From Candidatus Zhuqueibacterota bacterium (GTDB taxonomy: Bacteria; Zhuqueibacterota; Zhuqueibacteria; Thermofontimicrobiales; Thiofontviventaceae), in NCBI GenBank assembly GCA_016926625.1, contig JAFGOE010000075.1, positions 1 through 64,000 of the forward strand: a stretch of 64,000 bases of DNA, read 5' to 3'. The translations under genes were made by a program, and so were the position numbers. Below, piece by piece: positions 50,460 through 60,216 of this stretch (positions are counted from its first letter, which is position 1; every line of letters begins with the position of its first letter). The notes under the pieces were generated by a model that saw nothing but the letters and a program-made list of their open reading frames with translations, did not search any database and had not been told where the DNA came from.

Positions 50460-51509
50460 TTATCGTTTCAGGTTCAATACTTTTCTGATGTTATCGAGCA
50501 GTTCATGTATCGATCTGGGGTGAATTAAAAGGTATCGCTGCGTGTAGCACGTTGTCCAGCAACCTCTGCATCTACTATACAATTCTAAGGCTTGTTTGTA
50601 ACTCTCACTCGTAAATATGTCAAATAAACTCTGATGATATAAATTGCCGATCGCACCTCCGTAACAAAGATATACATCACCATCCTCCATGATGGTGACC
50701 CGTGTTGCCAGTGAAGGAGAGTCTGTAAATGCACAATATTTAGTGACTTGGCCATTTATAAAATCATTAATACCTAAAATATATGAGTTTAGATTTAATA
50801 TATTGTGATTTGCGTCAAGAAATGATAAAATATCATCTAATTTTTTTCCGGGACGCAGTTTCAGTTCCTCGTCGTATCGGGTCGTCTCGGTCAGCGTATG
50901 ATAGACACCGATCGTGGTCTTCCAACCGAGGTCGACAGCGCGTTGGATCAATTCAGGGACTTGTTCCAGGTTGAGGTTATTGAGTACGATGTTTGCATAG
51001 AGTAATGATTTCGAATGACCACGTTTTTCTGAAATCAACTTCATATGCTTCAGCACGGTGTCGGAAAAATTTTTTGCACCTCTCAGATAATCGCCGATCT
51101 CTCCAAATCCATCGAGTGACGTCTGAATATTGATGTCGTTATCGAGAGCGACGGAAGCGGCTTTCTCAATAACCGATGTCTGATTGTACAATCCGGTTAC
51201 CAGCGTGGTGGCCTGGGAAAACGTCTGTTTAGCCTCCAGCAGAATTTTATCGAGATCCTGAACGAGCGTGGCTTCGCCACCGGAGATGAATCCAATATAA
51301 GCGCCGTATTCTCGAAGTCGTTTCGCGATCACCTTAAAAGAGTCAATATCCATGGAAGGAGGATTGGTCGTCCGCTCATAGACGCTGCATTGCCGGCATC
51401 GCTGAGTGCATAATCGGGTGATTCTGATCTCGGTACTGGAATTAATGGGTAATCGTCTGATTATTTTGGGAATCGCTTTCGTTGCGAATTGTCCTGTTGA
51501 CTTTAACAT
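50460..51509 (-). CDS. Radical SAM protein with C-terminal Cys-rich (SPASM/twitch-like) segment
   Basis: TRLCTQRCRQCSV (CxxxCxxC), FISGGEATL, C-terminal CRGCWTTCY. Confidence 0.9.
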   Translation of the reverse strand: MLKSTGQFATKAIPKIIRRLPINSSTEIRITRLCTQRCRQCSVYERTTNPPSMDIDSFKVIAKRLREYGAYIGFISGGEATLVQDLDKILLEAKQTFSQATTLVTGLYNQTSVIEKAASVALDNDINIQTSLDGFGEIGDYLRGAKNFSDTVLKHMKLISEKRGHSKSLLYANIVLNNLNLEQVPELIQRAVDLGWKTTIGVYHTLTETTRYDEELKLRPGKKLDDILSFLDANHNILNLNSYILGINDFINGQVTKYCAFTDSPSLATRVTIMEDGDVYLCYGGAIGNLYHQSLFDIFTSESYKQALELYSRCRGCWTTCYTQRYLLIHPRSIHELLDNIRKVLNLKR

Positions 51510-51540
51510 ATACTAATTTCCTGCCGTATGATCCACATGA

Positions 51541-52680
51541 TTAATTTTTTCTTCCTTTCCACACGAATTTACCGAAATTACCTAACATTCCGACGAGCAT
51601 GACGTAGGGTATCTCCAGAAGGCTCCACAGAGGGAAGTACCGGATCAGATCGCCCCGCCCGTAAATGTGTGCGCCCCGCAGGATCACCATGAACTCGATC
51701 AACATTTTCAGAAGCAGGCTGCCGAGCACAATGGGCATGTGCTGCTGGGTGAAAATGCTTATCGGAATAGTAACGAACAGCGATGCATTCATCGTGAACG
51801 TGTTTAACAAGATTAGAAAAAACAGTTTATTAAGCTTTAATTGATACGATCCGTTCGATGCCCAGCGATTTCGTTGACTTACGAAACGTCTGAATGTTTT
51901 TTCCCCGTTAGTATGGTTGAATGAGCCCCTATTAGATGCAAATCGGATGTCCCAGTTCGTATTTCGATGGATGAGTTGTAGTAGTAGTACATCATCGCCC
52001 GAGATTCGATGACCGATCTCTTTAAAACCGCCGACTTCCTCAAAGGTGCATTTGCGATAGGCGATGTTTTGACCCGTTGCTGACAGGGGCATGTTGATAT
52101 TGAGAGAACCTTGTGCCGCGGTCAGCAGAGCCAGGAAATCGATCGCCTGCAGTTTTTCGAATAAGGAAAGGCGTTCCCCCGGAGACCCGATTTGCGAAAA
52201 TCCGACCACCATCCCTACATTTTCGGTGAAATACGACACCATCGTCTCGATCCATGTAGATTTTAATCTGCAGTCGGCGTCGGTCGAGAGGATGATATCA
52301 CCTTTGCTCTCCTTGATGCCTTGTTGAATCGCATTTTTCTTGGCTGTTAAAAGGCCATTTTTATCGTCGGCGGCTGTGACTAATCGGATGAATGGATAGT
52401 CGAGCGAAGCCGTGGCGACAATTTTAGCCGTATTATCCGATGATTGGTCATCGACCACGATCAACTCATAAAGTTCTCGCGGGTAGGTTTGCTGCAGAAG
52501 ATCGGAAAGCAAATGGCTGATGTTTTTCTCTTCATTACGCGCCGCGACAACCACACTGACGAAGTAATCTGCTGACTGCACCTTTTTGTTGATCCGAAAC
52601 GTGCCGAAAAGGAATATGAGCAGTGTGAGTGCGTACAGGATCGTCGTAATCCACGCTATTTGTACCATAATAGTGAACAT
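51541..52680 (-). CDS. Membrane-anchored family 2 glycosyltransferase (QxxRW)
   Basis: VSVVVAARNEEKNISHLLSDLLQQ, VVDDQSSDNT, LSTDADC, SGDDVLL, QRNRW; N- and C-terminal TM helices. Confidence 0.92.
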   Translation of the reverse strand: MFTIMVQIAWITTILYALTLLIFLFGTFRINKKVQSADYFVSVVVAARNEEKNISHLLSDLLQQTYPRELYELIVVDDQSSDNTAKIVATASLDYPFIRLVTAADDKNGLLTAKKNAIQQGIKESKGDIILSTDADCRLKSTWIETMVSYFTENVGMVVGFSQIGSPGERLSLFEKLQAIDFLALLTAAQGSLNINMPLSATGQNIAYRKCTFEEVGGFKEIGHRISGDDVLLLQLIHRNTNWDIRFASNRGSFNHTNGEKTFRRFVSQRNRWASNGSYQLKLNKLFFLILLNTFTMNASLFVTIPISIFTQQHMPIVLGSLLLKMLIEFMVILRGAHIYGRGDLIRYFPLWSLLEIPYVMLVGMLGNFGKFVWKGRKN

Positions 52681-52683
52681 AGT

Positions 52684-53829
52684 TTAATGCGTATCCGGTT
52701 TCGGTTTCATTGCTGTTTGATAGGTCGTTCCTTTCCAGCGGAATTTTCCGAATTGGCCCCATAGTCCAAAAATAACCACGTAGGGTATATGAAAAAGAAC
52801 AGCGATCGGGAAATAGTCAATTAAATTATTCAGACGAAGTTGCCGAGCGGCCCTCTGAACCAGTGAGTATTCTGCTACAGACTTCACTATGATGCATCCA
52901 AGAAAGTACTTCCATAATTCAGGCGACCATAACGCCAGTAATGGCAGAATCATTAACAAGACGTTCATAAGATAAACGGCGACGAGGCTCAGGGTCATCC
53001 TGAATGAATAACGACTTCCTTTTGAAGCGTGCCGCGTTCGTTGATGAAAAAAATGTGAAAACGTTGCTGGTGCTTCGGAGGAGACGGTGCTGTCCGGATC
53101 GAGGACATAACGTGTTTCCCAGTTAGTATGTCGTACCACATGATGGAGAAGCAGATCATCGTCGCCTGACACGTACTGTCCGAATTTTAAAAATCCTCCG
53201 ATTTCATGAAAAACCCTGGTGCGGTAAGATAAATTTCTTCCGTTGCAAGTCAGTGGAAATCCTGCCCCGAAACTTCCCGCAGCTACCGCGGCTAGTGATA
53301 GCGCATCGAGTTGAACGAGTCTGCTGAATAGTGATTGCTTCTTCGCGCGATCTAACGGGGAAAAACCAGCGACCAGTCCGACGTGTTCATCGTACTGCCG
53401 GTTCATGGCTGAAATCCAACCTGGTTTAGTAATACAGTCAGCATCAGTCGTCAAAATAATCTCACCCTGAGCATTGTCTATCCCCTGAGATAGAGCGTTT
53501 TTTTTTGGTGCCATCTCTGATGTGGGTTGAACGATCCGGATCAGCTTCACCCGATCAAATTTGCTCGAGTAGGAGCTGACGATATCGGCTGTATCGTCGG
53601 TCGAACGATCATCGACGATGATAACCTCGTATCGATCGGCCGGATAGTGCTGAGCCAGCAGACTCTCGATGCAGTGACCGATGTTCTCGCTTTCATTTCG
53701 AGCCGCGATCACAACGGATACGGAATGGATCTTCTGATTGGTGCCGCTCTTTAACTGTGTTATACCACGGCGCAACCTGAGAATGATGATAACGTAAAAA
53801 AATGTCAATAGAACGAGTAATATATGCAT
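52684..53829 (-). CDS. Membrane-anchored family 2 glycosyltransferase (QxxRH variant)
   Basis: VSVVIAARNESENIGHCIESLLAQ, VDDRSTDDT, LTTDADC, SGDDDLL, QRTRH; N- and C-terminal TM helices. Confidence 0.92.
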   Translation of the reverse strand: MHILLVLLTFFYVIIILRLRRGITQLKSGTNQKIHSVSVVIAARNESENIGHCIESLLAQHYPADRYEVIIVDDRSTDDTADIVSSYSSKFDRVKLIRIVQPTSEMAPKKNALSQGIDNAQGEIILTTDADCITKPGWISAMNRQYDEHVGLVAGFSPLDRAKKQSLFSRLVQLDALSLAAVAAGSFGAGFPLTCNGRNLSYRTRVFHEIGGFLKFGQYVSGDDDLLLHHVVRHTNWETRYVLDPDSTVSSEAPATFSHFFHQRTRHASKGSRYSFRMTLSLVAVYLMNVLLMILPLLALWSPELWKYFLGCIIVKSVAEYSLVQRAARQLRLNNLIDYFPIAVLFHIPYVVIFGLWGQFGKFRWKGTTYQTAMKPKPDTH

Positions 53830-53830
53830 G

Positions 53831-55399
53831 CTACCAATTCATTTTAAGTTCGATGCTCACATTATTGTCTTTTGAGGAGTCACCTGCAATTCGATTTAAG
53901 TTATCAGTCCGCAAGAAATAGTAATTTAATGATACAAAGACATCTCTGAACACCTGATCACTGATGTGAACACCGTAACTCCACGTGTTCTCAACCGTTC
54001 CTGACAGGAATTTCTTCTTGCGGGAGTCACCCGAAGTATGCGGTCTGTTTAAGTCACCTTCTCCGTGCCTGGTTCTTTCGGTGATCAACGCCATTCGGAT
54101 ATCCCGGTTTATACGATAGTCCAATATTATAAACAGATCATCGGAATTCGGACCCAGCCAATGTCCGATCGATTGGTTATAGTTTTGATAGGTATTAACC
54201 GAATCCTTATGCGTATAAACGTACGGTTCGATACGCGCGTATTCCCATGAAAGGTTGAGGTCGGATAATCCCAGCGGATCTGCCCATTGATGGCCTATGA
54301 GGAATGCAAATTTATTTCCGTAATAAGTGAACGGATTCTCAGCCGTGGTAAAATCGTCTAAAAATAGTTCACCATAGATTTTGTGATGGCTCAGCGGGTA
54401 AATAGTCATGTCGAATCCCATGGTGTTATTGTCCCTGTCGCCCAGATGGTGCTCCGCTACATGATAAGGCATCAAGGGATTCAGATAAGATGGTTCGATG
54501 TCGCGATTGCCATAGATCACCGTTTCGCTGCCGCTGACAAAGAGCCAGGGAAATACCTTAAATTCGAGCCGGTGTCCTGCCATGTACTTCGTCGCAGCGC
54601 CAGAGTGAAGCGATCCGTGAAAGCTGATAAACCGAAATTTGTCGAAAGTGAACGATAGTTTCAATATTTCGAACAGCGGATTTTCCTTCGACAGCATCAG
54701 GCTGCCCCGCTTTCCTGGACCCCATTTGATCCGATCCCGGCCGAATTCCATCTGAAACCAGTCCCGTTGATACGTCATGTAGGCCCAGGCCTCGTCGGAA
54801 TAAACATTTCCGCCTGATATCGTCTTCGGTGTGCCGTAACGCGGATCAAACGTTTCTTCGATAAGATCGGTGCCCTGCTCCAGAGAATTGCGAGCTCTTA
54901 TGTAGAAATTAAAATGATCTCCAAATTGACCGCGTACAATTCCTCCCAGCGTGGTGAAGGACGTTCGCTCGGTTTCAGAATATTGGTCGCCTCGCTTGAC
55001 ATCCAAAAGCTGTTCGAATTCACCGTCTACGTTAATCGAATTATCCCCTTGCTCCCATGTTAAGAGGTGGCGTTCATGATAACGGGTTTTAGATGTTACG
55101 CCTAACCTGCTAAGTTCTTGATGAAACTCACCCTTCAATTGTTCGAACACATTCAAATCAGCATCGGATAAATGGTCTGTTGCTGTCGAATCGATATGAG
55201 CTAAAAAATGCGCCATGTCGCTCCGGGTGAGAGGATACGATTTCGTAAGCAATCCCCGGTATAATCCCAGAGTCTCTAATCGCTCGATGTAATCGTAAGC
55301 CCAGTGATCCAGTGGGATATTGATCGATTGAGCATGAGAGATGTGAATGCAGATGAGTGTAAGTACGCCCGTGAACAGTTTCGGCAAATATTGATTCAC
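53831..55399 (-). CDS. Wzi-like capsule-assembly outer-membrane protein
   Basis: INIPLDHWAYDYIERLETLGLYRGLLTKSYPLTRSDMAHFLAHI N-terminus; WFQMEFGRDRIKWGPGKRGSLMLS; barrel-like strands. Confidence 0.75.
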   Translation of the reverse strand: MNQYLPKLFTGVLTLICIHISHAQSINIPLDHWAYDYIERLETLGLYRGLLTKSYPLTRSDMAHFLAHIDSTATDHLSDADLNVFEQLKGEFHQELSRLGVTSKTRYHERHLLTWEQGDNSINVDGEFEQLLDVKRGDQYSETERTSFTTLGGIVRGQFGDHFNFYIRARNSLEQGTDLIEETFDPRYGTPKTISGGNVYSDEAWAYMTYQRDWFQMEFGRDRIKWGPGKRGSLMLSKENPLFEILKLSFTFDKFRFISFHGSLHSGAATKYMAGHRLEFKVFPWLFVSGSETVIYGNRDIEPSYLNPLMPYHVAEHHLGDRDNNTMGFDMTIYPLSHHKIYGELFLDDFTTAENPFTYYGNKFAFLIGHQWADPLGLSDLNLSWEYARIEPYVYTHKDSVNTYQNYNQSIGHWLGPNSDDLFIILDYRINRDIRMALITERTRHGEGDLNRPHTSGDSRKKKFLSGTVENTWSYGVHISDQVFRDVFVSLNYYFLRTDNLNRIAGDSSKDNNVSIELKMNW

Positions 55400-55472
55400 T
55401 ATCTATGTCCTCGTGTTGTGCAAATTTAAATATAGCAAAATCAGGATCAATTTCAACCTTTTTTTGTGTTAT

Positions 55473-56087
55473 TTACAATTTAGTACACAACATGTTGTGT
55501 TTATGAACGATCCCGATGACATCGTGTAATAGGGATACCGTCCGCTGACTAAGGATGTGCCCGTCATGAAATACAATAATCGTTCCCGGGCTCATATTTT
55601 TCGATATGTGATGTAAAATATTTTTATCACTCACGCTGACCGAGAAATCGTAGGTCATATGGGTCCACATGACCATCTTCATTCCATTTTCCTGGATTAT
55701 TTTGATAAGACGGGGGGTGAAATGTCCATAAGGTGGACGGAAGTAAACCGGTCGCTCTGAAGTAATTCTAATCAACGTGTTATACGATGTCTCAATTTCA
55801 TAATCTAACATCCTTTTCGTTTTAAATAACAGAGAACAATGGGTCTGTGAATGGATACCGAGTGTATGCCCTTCGCTCAGAGCTAAGCGAACGATGTCCG
55901 GATGTGCTTCGGCCTTTTCACCGACAACAAAGAATGTTGCCTTCGCATTAGCAGCGGCCAGTATATCGAGAATCTGCGGTGTATACTCCGGGTGAGGACC
56001 GTCGTCAAAGGTCAAATAAATATGCGGCTGTTCTGTATTGACCGACCATATGATCGAGGGAAATAATAACTTGGCCACAGATATCAT
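55473..56087 (-). CDS. Polysaccharide deacetylase (NodB-like, CE4)
   Basis: YLTFDDGPHPEYTPQILDIL, GIHSQTH, RPPYGHFTP, VFHDGH; start at 56087 just after the upstream GT2 stop. Confidence 0.94.
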   Translation of the reverse strand: MISVAKLLFPSIIWSVNTEQPHIYLTFDDGPHPEYTPQILDILAAANAKATFFVVGEKAEAHPDIVRLALSEGHTLGIHSQTHCSLLFKTKRMLDYEIETSYNTLIRITSERPVYFRPPYGHFTPRLIKIIQENGMKMVMWTHMTYDFSVSVSDKNILHHISKNMSPGTIIVFHDGHILSQRTVSLLHDVIGIVHKHNMLCTKL

Positions 56088-56088
56088 C

Positions 56089-57219
56089 TCATTTTTCCTT
56101 CCATCGATATGAACCGATAAATCCCAGGAAGCTGGTGACAACGATGTAAGCGAGTTGGAAAAATTCTGCCAATGGGAGATAGGGTAGCAGGTCTCGCCGT
56201 TTCAGTAAGGTCAGCCCCTTACGAATAAACGCGCAGTCGAAAACCATTTTGATGACGAATAAAAACAACGGAAAAATGAAAGAGATATGTCCGAGCAACG
56301 CCAAAAACATCATCGTGGTCAAGACGAGATAGAGGAAATAGACCGACAGCAGGTAAACGGTCAGGCTGGTGTTGTTATAATGTGCCCCCTTGGATGCCCA
56401 GCGGCTTCGTTGATGAACGAATTGCCTCAGCGATTTAACCGGTTCCGTGTAAATAACGCTTTCCGTATCGATAGAATAGGTGACTTTTTGCTCCGTTCTG
56501 GAGTGGACCTTTTGAATGAACAGATCATCGTCACCGCTTGGCAGCCTATCGATCCCTTCAAATCCGTCGACGGACTCGAACACCGATTTACGGTACGACA
56601 GATTTGCTCCATTCGCAATGATAGGCTGGCCACTGCCGATACTGCCCATGCCGGCCAGGATCAGTGATATAAATTCGAGAGATTGAACTTTTAAAGATAG
56701 CTTCGTCTCAGCCGATTTATGAAACATCACCGGTCCTGCCACAACGCCCACATCATCGGTGAAATGGGCTACCATCGATTTGATCCAGTTTGGAGGGGCA
56801 ACTGTATCAGCATCCGTCGTCATGATAATCTCGTTTCTGCTCGCCTTAATACCAAGGGTAATCGCATGTTTTTTAGGAGAATCGACGATCTGATTTTGCA
56901 GAACACTGATGTATCGAACGTTGTGTCTGAGACGAGAGTATTTATGAACAATTTGCTCTGTACCATCATCGGAACGATCATTGATCACAATCACCTCGAA
57001 CTTGTCAGCCGGATAATTTTGTTGTATCAGCGCATCGAGACATCGGGATATATTCATGGCTTCGTTACGAGCCGGGATTACGACAGAGACAGAATGCTGA
57101 TTTCGATTAAGACCGCTCGATAATTTATCTAAACCGAAATAAAATATCATCAATCGATGCAGGTAGATGATTAGTAGGAGTAAAGTGACGATGCCGAGAA
57201 TTAAAGTTGTCATGCTCAA
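56089..57219 (-). CDS. Membrane-anchored family 2 glycosyltransferase (QxxRW)
   Basis: VSVVIPARNEAMNISRCLDALIQQ, INDRSDDGT, TTDADT, SGDDDLF, QRSRW; TM helices at both ends. Confidence 0.93.
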   Translation of the reverse strand: MSMTTLILGIVTLLLLIIYLHRLMIFYFGLDKLSSGLNRNQHSVSVVIPARNEAMNISRCLDALIQQNYPADKFEVIVINDRSDDGTEQIVHKYSRLRHNVRYISVLQNQIVDSPKKHAITLGIKASRNEIIMTTDADTVAPPNWIKSMVAHFTDDVGVVAGPVMFHKSAETKLSLKVQSLEFISLILAGMGSIGSGQPIIANGANLSYRKSVFESVDGFEGIDRLPSGDDDLFIQKVHSRTEQKVTYSIDTESVIYTEPVKSLRQFVHQRSRWASKGAHYNNTSLTVYLLSVYFLYLVLTTMMFLALLGHISFIFPLFLFVIKMVFDCAFIRKGLTLLKRRDLLPYLPLAEFFQLAYIVVTSFLGFIGSYRWKEK

Positions 57220-58241
57220 TGCTGATCATAAAAATTAACGAGTTTATTTTTTAGAACGATAAAGAAGCCGATCATGCTGGGTATCAATATGTTCAAGATG
57301 AAGGTCATGATGGACGCGTTGAAGGCGGTTGCTTGCTGAGCACCGACTTTCGCGAGGAAAAATATAGCCGCGCTCTCACGAATTCCCAAATCACCGAGAG
57401 AGATCGGCAACAGCGATTTGACGAGCAAAGTGGAGGAGATGGCCTGGAATGCTCTGAACAGGTGAATGTGTTCGAACGCGATAACCAACAAGGAAAATTG
57501 AATGAAGTAGATCAGATAAAAAATCACAGAGTAGATGATCAGTCGATAGGCATTTTTTCTGTTAAAATTATCGAATACACTGATCAGTTGTTTAATCTTG
57601 TCGCGGATCGGTAAGATAACGTTTATTTTATAAAGCAGGGTTCGTATCAACTCGGGGTGAATGAGCACGTAGCGAAGCAGCAACAGTGTGATGATCGTAA
57701 AGATCAGCAACGGTAGCAGGATAAAAAAATGCAACTGTTTACCGAGCAGACTCAGAATTCCGATCGACCCCATGAAAATGACGATGGCGAGCGAGAAAAA
57801 TTTATCGATAAACGATACGCCTATGACCTTCATCCAGGGGCAATCTTTGATGAAAAACGCCCTGCCAAATTCACCAACGCGTCCCGGTGTGATGAAACCG
57901 AACGCGAAACCAGCCAGCAGCGATTTCAATGCTTCCGCATTATCGGCTTCGGGTTTTACTAAGCGAATTAAATATCGCCATTTATAATATTGAATGTAAA
58001 TATTGGGGACGACGAGCAATGCCGCCATGATGATGTAAATATAGGTCGCTTTCCCAAAGGTCGTGATGATGTTAGCGACTTTTAAATTTTTCACTAACAT
58101 GACCATGACCATCACGGTCAGGATCAGTTTGAAGAGAAATATTAAGCGCCTTCTGGATATAAATTTTCTGTCCCTGACTGCAGTTGTTACAGATGTCGAT
58201 TCCTCTTCTATTTTTAATACTTTTCGTTCTGAATTGTTCAT
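57216..58241 (-). CDS. Flippase-like / lysylphosphatidylglycerol-synthase TM-region family protein
   Basis: Polytopic; LKSLLAGFAFGFITPGRVGEFGRAFFIKD...SLLPISLGDLGIRESAAIFFL; 4-nt overlap with the next gene. Confidence 0.87.
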   Translation of the reverse strand: MNNSERKVLKIEEESTSVTTAVRDRKFISRRRLIFLFKLILTVMVMVMLVKNLKVANIITTFGKATYIYIIMAALLVVPNIYIQYYKWRYLIRLVKPEADNAEALKSLLAGFAFGFITPGRVGEFGRAFFIKDCPWMKVIGVSFIDKFFSLAIVIFMGSIGILSLLGKQLHFFILLPLLIFTIITLLLLRYVLIHPELIRTLLYKINVILPIRDKIKQLISVFDNFNRKNAYRLIIYSVIFYLIYFIQFSLLVIAFEHIHLFRAFQAISSTLLVKSLLPISLGDLGIRESAAIFFLAKVGAQQATAFNASIMTFILNILIPSMIGFFIVLKNKLVNFYDQH

Positions 58242-59169
58242 ATGGGATTGATCGCCAGATAGATGTTACGGTTTGTTGTCTCTCAATCATGCCGAATGTA
58301 AATCGTCCGTGTTTATCGAAACAGCACGGGACGACCTCACCATTCGACAAAATTGTTGTGCTGGTCCATAGACGTTTACACGGTTTCAAAAGATTCTTTA
58401 ACTGCAGATCCGCGCCTTCTGTTTCATAGCGACGAAACTTTTTTGTCAGCGGAATATATTTTTCGGCTCCGTTCGAATCGATGATTTGAATGGTCTTAAA
58501 GATCAGTTTATCCGCACCGAGTGAGCTGACCAGTTTATTGATTTCACCCAGCTCATGTTCATTTCCTCGCGTGACCAGAGATTGAATAATGATACGCGGA
58601 TTCTTTCTTTTGAGCCGTTTCCTTGCGTCTGTTAGATGCTTAATGCCGTCGATAACTCGATGAAAATCGCCACCGCGACGATACGATTCGTAGGACGCTT
58701 CATCAGCACCTTCGAGCGAGATGATTATTTTATCCAGGTCCGAATGAACCAGATCTTCGCATAGATGATCGTCACCGAGAAAATGTCCGTTTGTACTGGT
58801 GATAACATATATACGGTATTTTTTCGCATAACGGATCATCGCCAGGAGGTCACGATGAAGAAAAGGTTCACCCTGATTATATAGTATAAGATACCATAAA
58901 CTGCGACCCATTTCATCAATTATTTTTTTATAATGCTCGTAGTTAAGGTCGCACACCCTGCGTTTTAACATCCCGGCACCGGTAGCACATTGAGGACATC
59001 GCAAATTACATCGGTTCGTCGGTTCGATGGTTAGAATATATGGCACTCCCCAGACACGCGATTTTTTGAGGAGCAGGGACAGATAAAAAGATGCGTGGAT
59101 GCGAAACAGATTGATGATTCGGTGAAGCTTGATCGGTTTCAGTATGCCCCAATCCCACAATTCTCTCAT
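58072..59169 (-). CDS. Radical SAM/SPASM-domain protein
   Basis: IEPTNRCNLRCPQCATG (CxxxCxxC), YNQGEPFLHRDL, SPASM-like GEVVPCCFD...IDICNNC. Confidence 0.94.
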   Translation of the reverse strand: MRELWDWGILKPIKLHRIINLFRIHASFYLSLLLKKSRVWGVPYILTIEPTNRCNLRCPQCATGAGMLKRRVCDLNYEHYKKIIDEMGRSLWYLILYNQGEPFLHRDLLAMIRYAKKYRIYVITSTNGHFLGDDHLCEDLVHSDLDKIIISLEGADEASYESYRRGGDFHRVIDGIKHLTDARKRLKRKNPRIIIQSLVTRGNEHELGEINKLVSSLGADKLIFKTIQIIDSNGAEKYIPLTKKFRRYETEGADLQLKNLLKPCKRLWTSTTILSNGEVVPCCFDKHGRFTFGMIERQQTVTSIWRSIPYEQFRTKSIKNRRGIDICNNCSQGQKIYIQKALNISLQTDPDRDGHGHVSEKFKSR

Positions 59170-59313
59170 GCGTCATTTTGCTTTCTTACTTAATCGTGAA
59201 TCATTTACTGTTCTTTCTCGGACGGCTCATTGTCAGGAGATAATTATCGACTACCCTATCCGGTATACTGCAGCATGTGAAGTTCAGTCTTGCCCCACTG
59301 TGCTTTCAGGAAA

Positions 59314-60120
59314 TTACAGCATACGGTGCGATGCGTCGGCCGGATAAACAAGCATATACCAGGTCGGATTGACGAATCGATTGAAAAGGGTATCACCATC
59401 ACTTACCCATTTTCGCAGGGCTCTATCGAATCGTATCATCTTAAGGAAGCGTACCATGGTTAAATGCAGCGGATTACACACGATCGATCGAGGATTGTTG
59501 AACAAACGATCCACCGCCCGCCGAGTGACAAACTGATGCTTCAGGGCGAGTTGTCCCAGCAGCTCTTTCAGTTTAAAATAACTGAGCAGCGCTGCCCAAT
59601 CTGTTTTACGATCCCTGTCTATCTTTAAAATCCGTGGAACGATCATTTTAATCCATCTCCGGGAAAGGATCGAAACACACGGCAGGTTCCAATGGGGATC
59701 AGCGATTAAATTGAGTGGTGAAAGTCGGTTTGGAGTGCACAGGTAAATCGTTCCGTTCGATTTCAGTACACGCTTCGCCTCGGCCAGCATCAGGGCAGGA
59801 TCGATGACATGTTCAATAACGTCCTGCATGATGATGAAGTCGAAAATTTGATCCCTAAACCCGAGGGCCTGCCCATTCATGATGCAAAAACCTGTATCCG
59901 CTGAACCGCCTGCCAATTTATTCGCCATATCGACCGCATACATATGAGCACCAATGGCTGCCAGGAGGGAGGCCGTGCCCCCCTCGCCGCAACCGATATC
60001 GAGAATATATTTCCCTTTGATGGCATCGATTGAAGTTAATATATCGGCGATGAAACGCCCTCGTTGATCCTTAAATGCCGCATAGTTAATCCAGGTCTTC
60101 GATGATTTCATTGCGAACAC
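59314..60120 (-). CDS. SAM-dependent class I methyltransferase
   Basis: GKYILDIGCGEGGTASLLAAIGAHMYAVDMA; MQDVIEHVIDPALMLAEAKRVLKSNGTIYLCTPNR. Confidence 0.92.
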   Translation of the reverse strand: MFAMKSSKTWINYAAFKDQRGRFIADILTSIDAIKGKYILDIGCGEGGTASLLAAIGAHMYAVDMANKLAGGSADTGFCIMNGQALGFRDQIFDFIIMQDVIEHVIDPALMLAEAKRVLKSNGTIYLCTPNRLSPLNLIADPHWNLPCVSILSRRWIKMIVPRILKIDRDRKTDWAALLSYFKLKELLGQLALKHQFVTRRAVDRLFNNPRSIVCNPLHLTMVRFLKMIRFDRALRKWVSDGDTLFNRFVNPTWYMLVYPADASHRML

Positions 60121-60216
60121 AGTGTAAGGTTGATATGAGAAGCGCCCACGATTTTAATGTCATTTTAGATGTTCGAATGCTGCGTCTTATATCCCCTGTG
60201 ATCTGATTCCTCCTGA

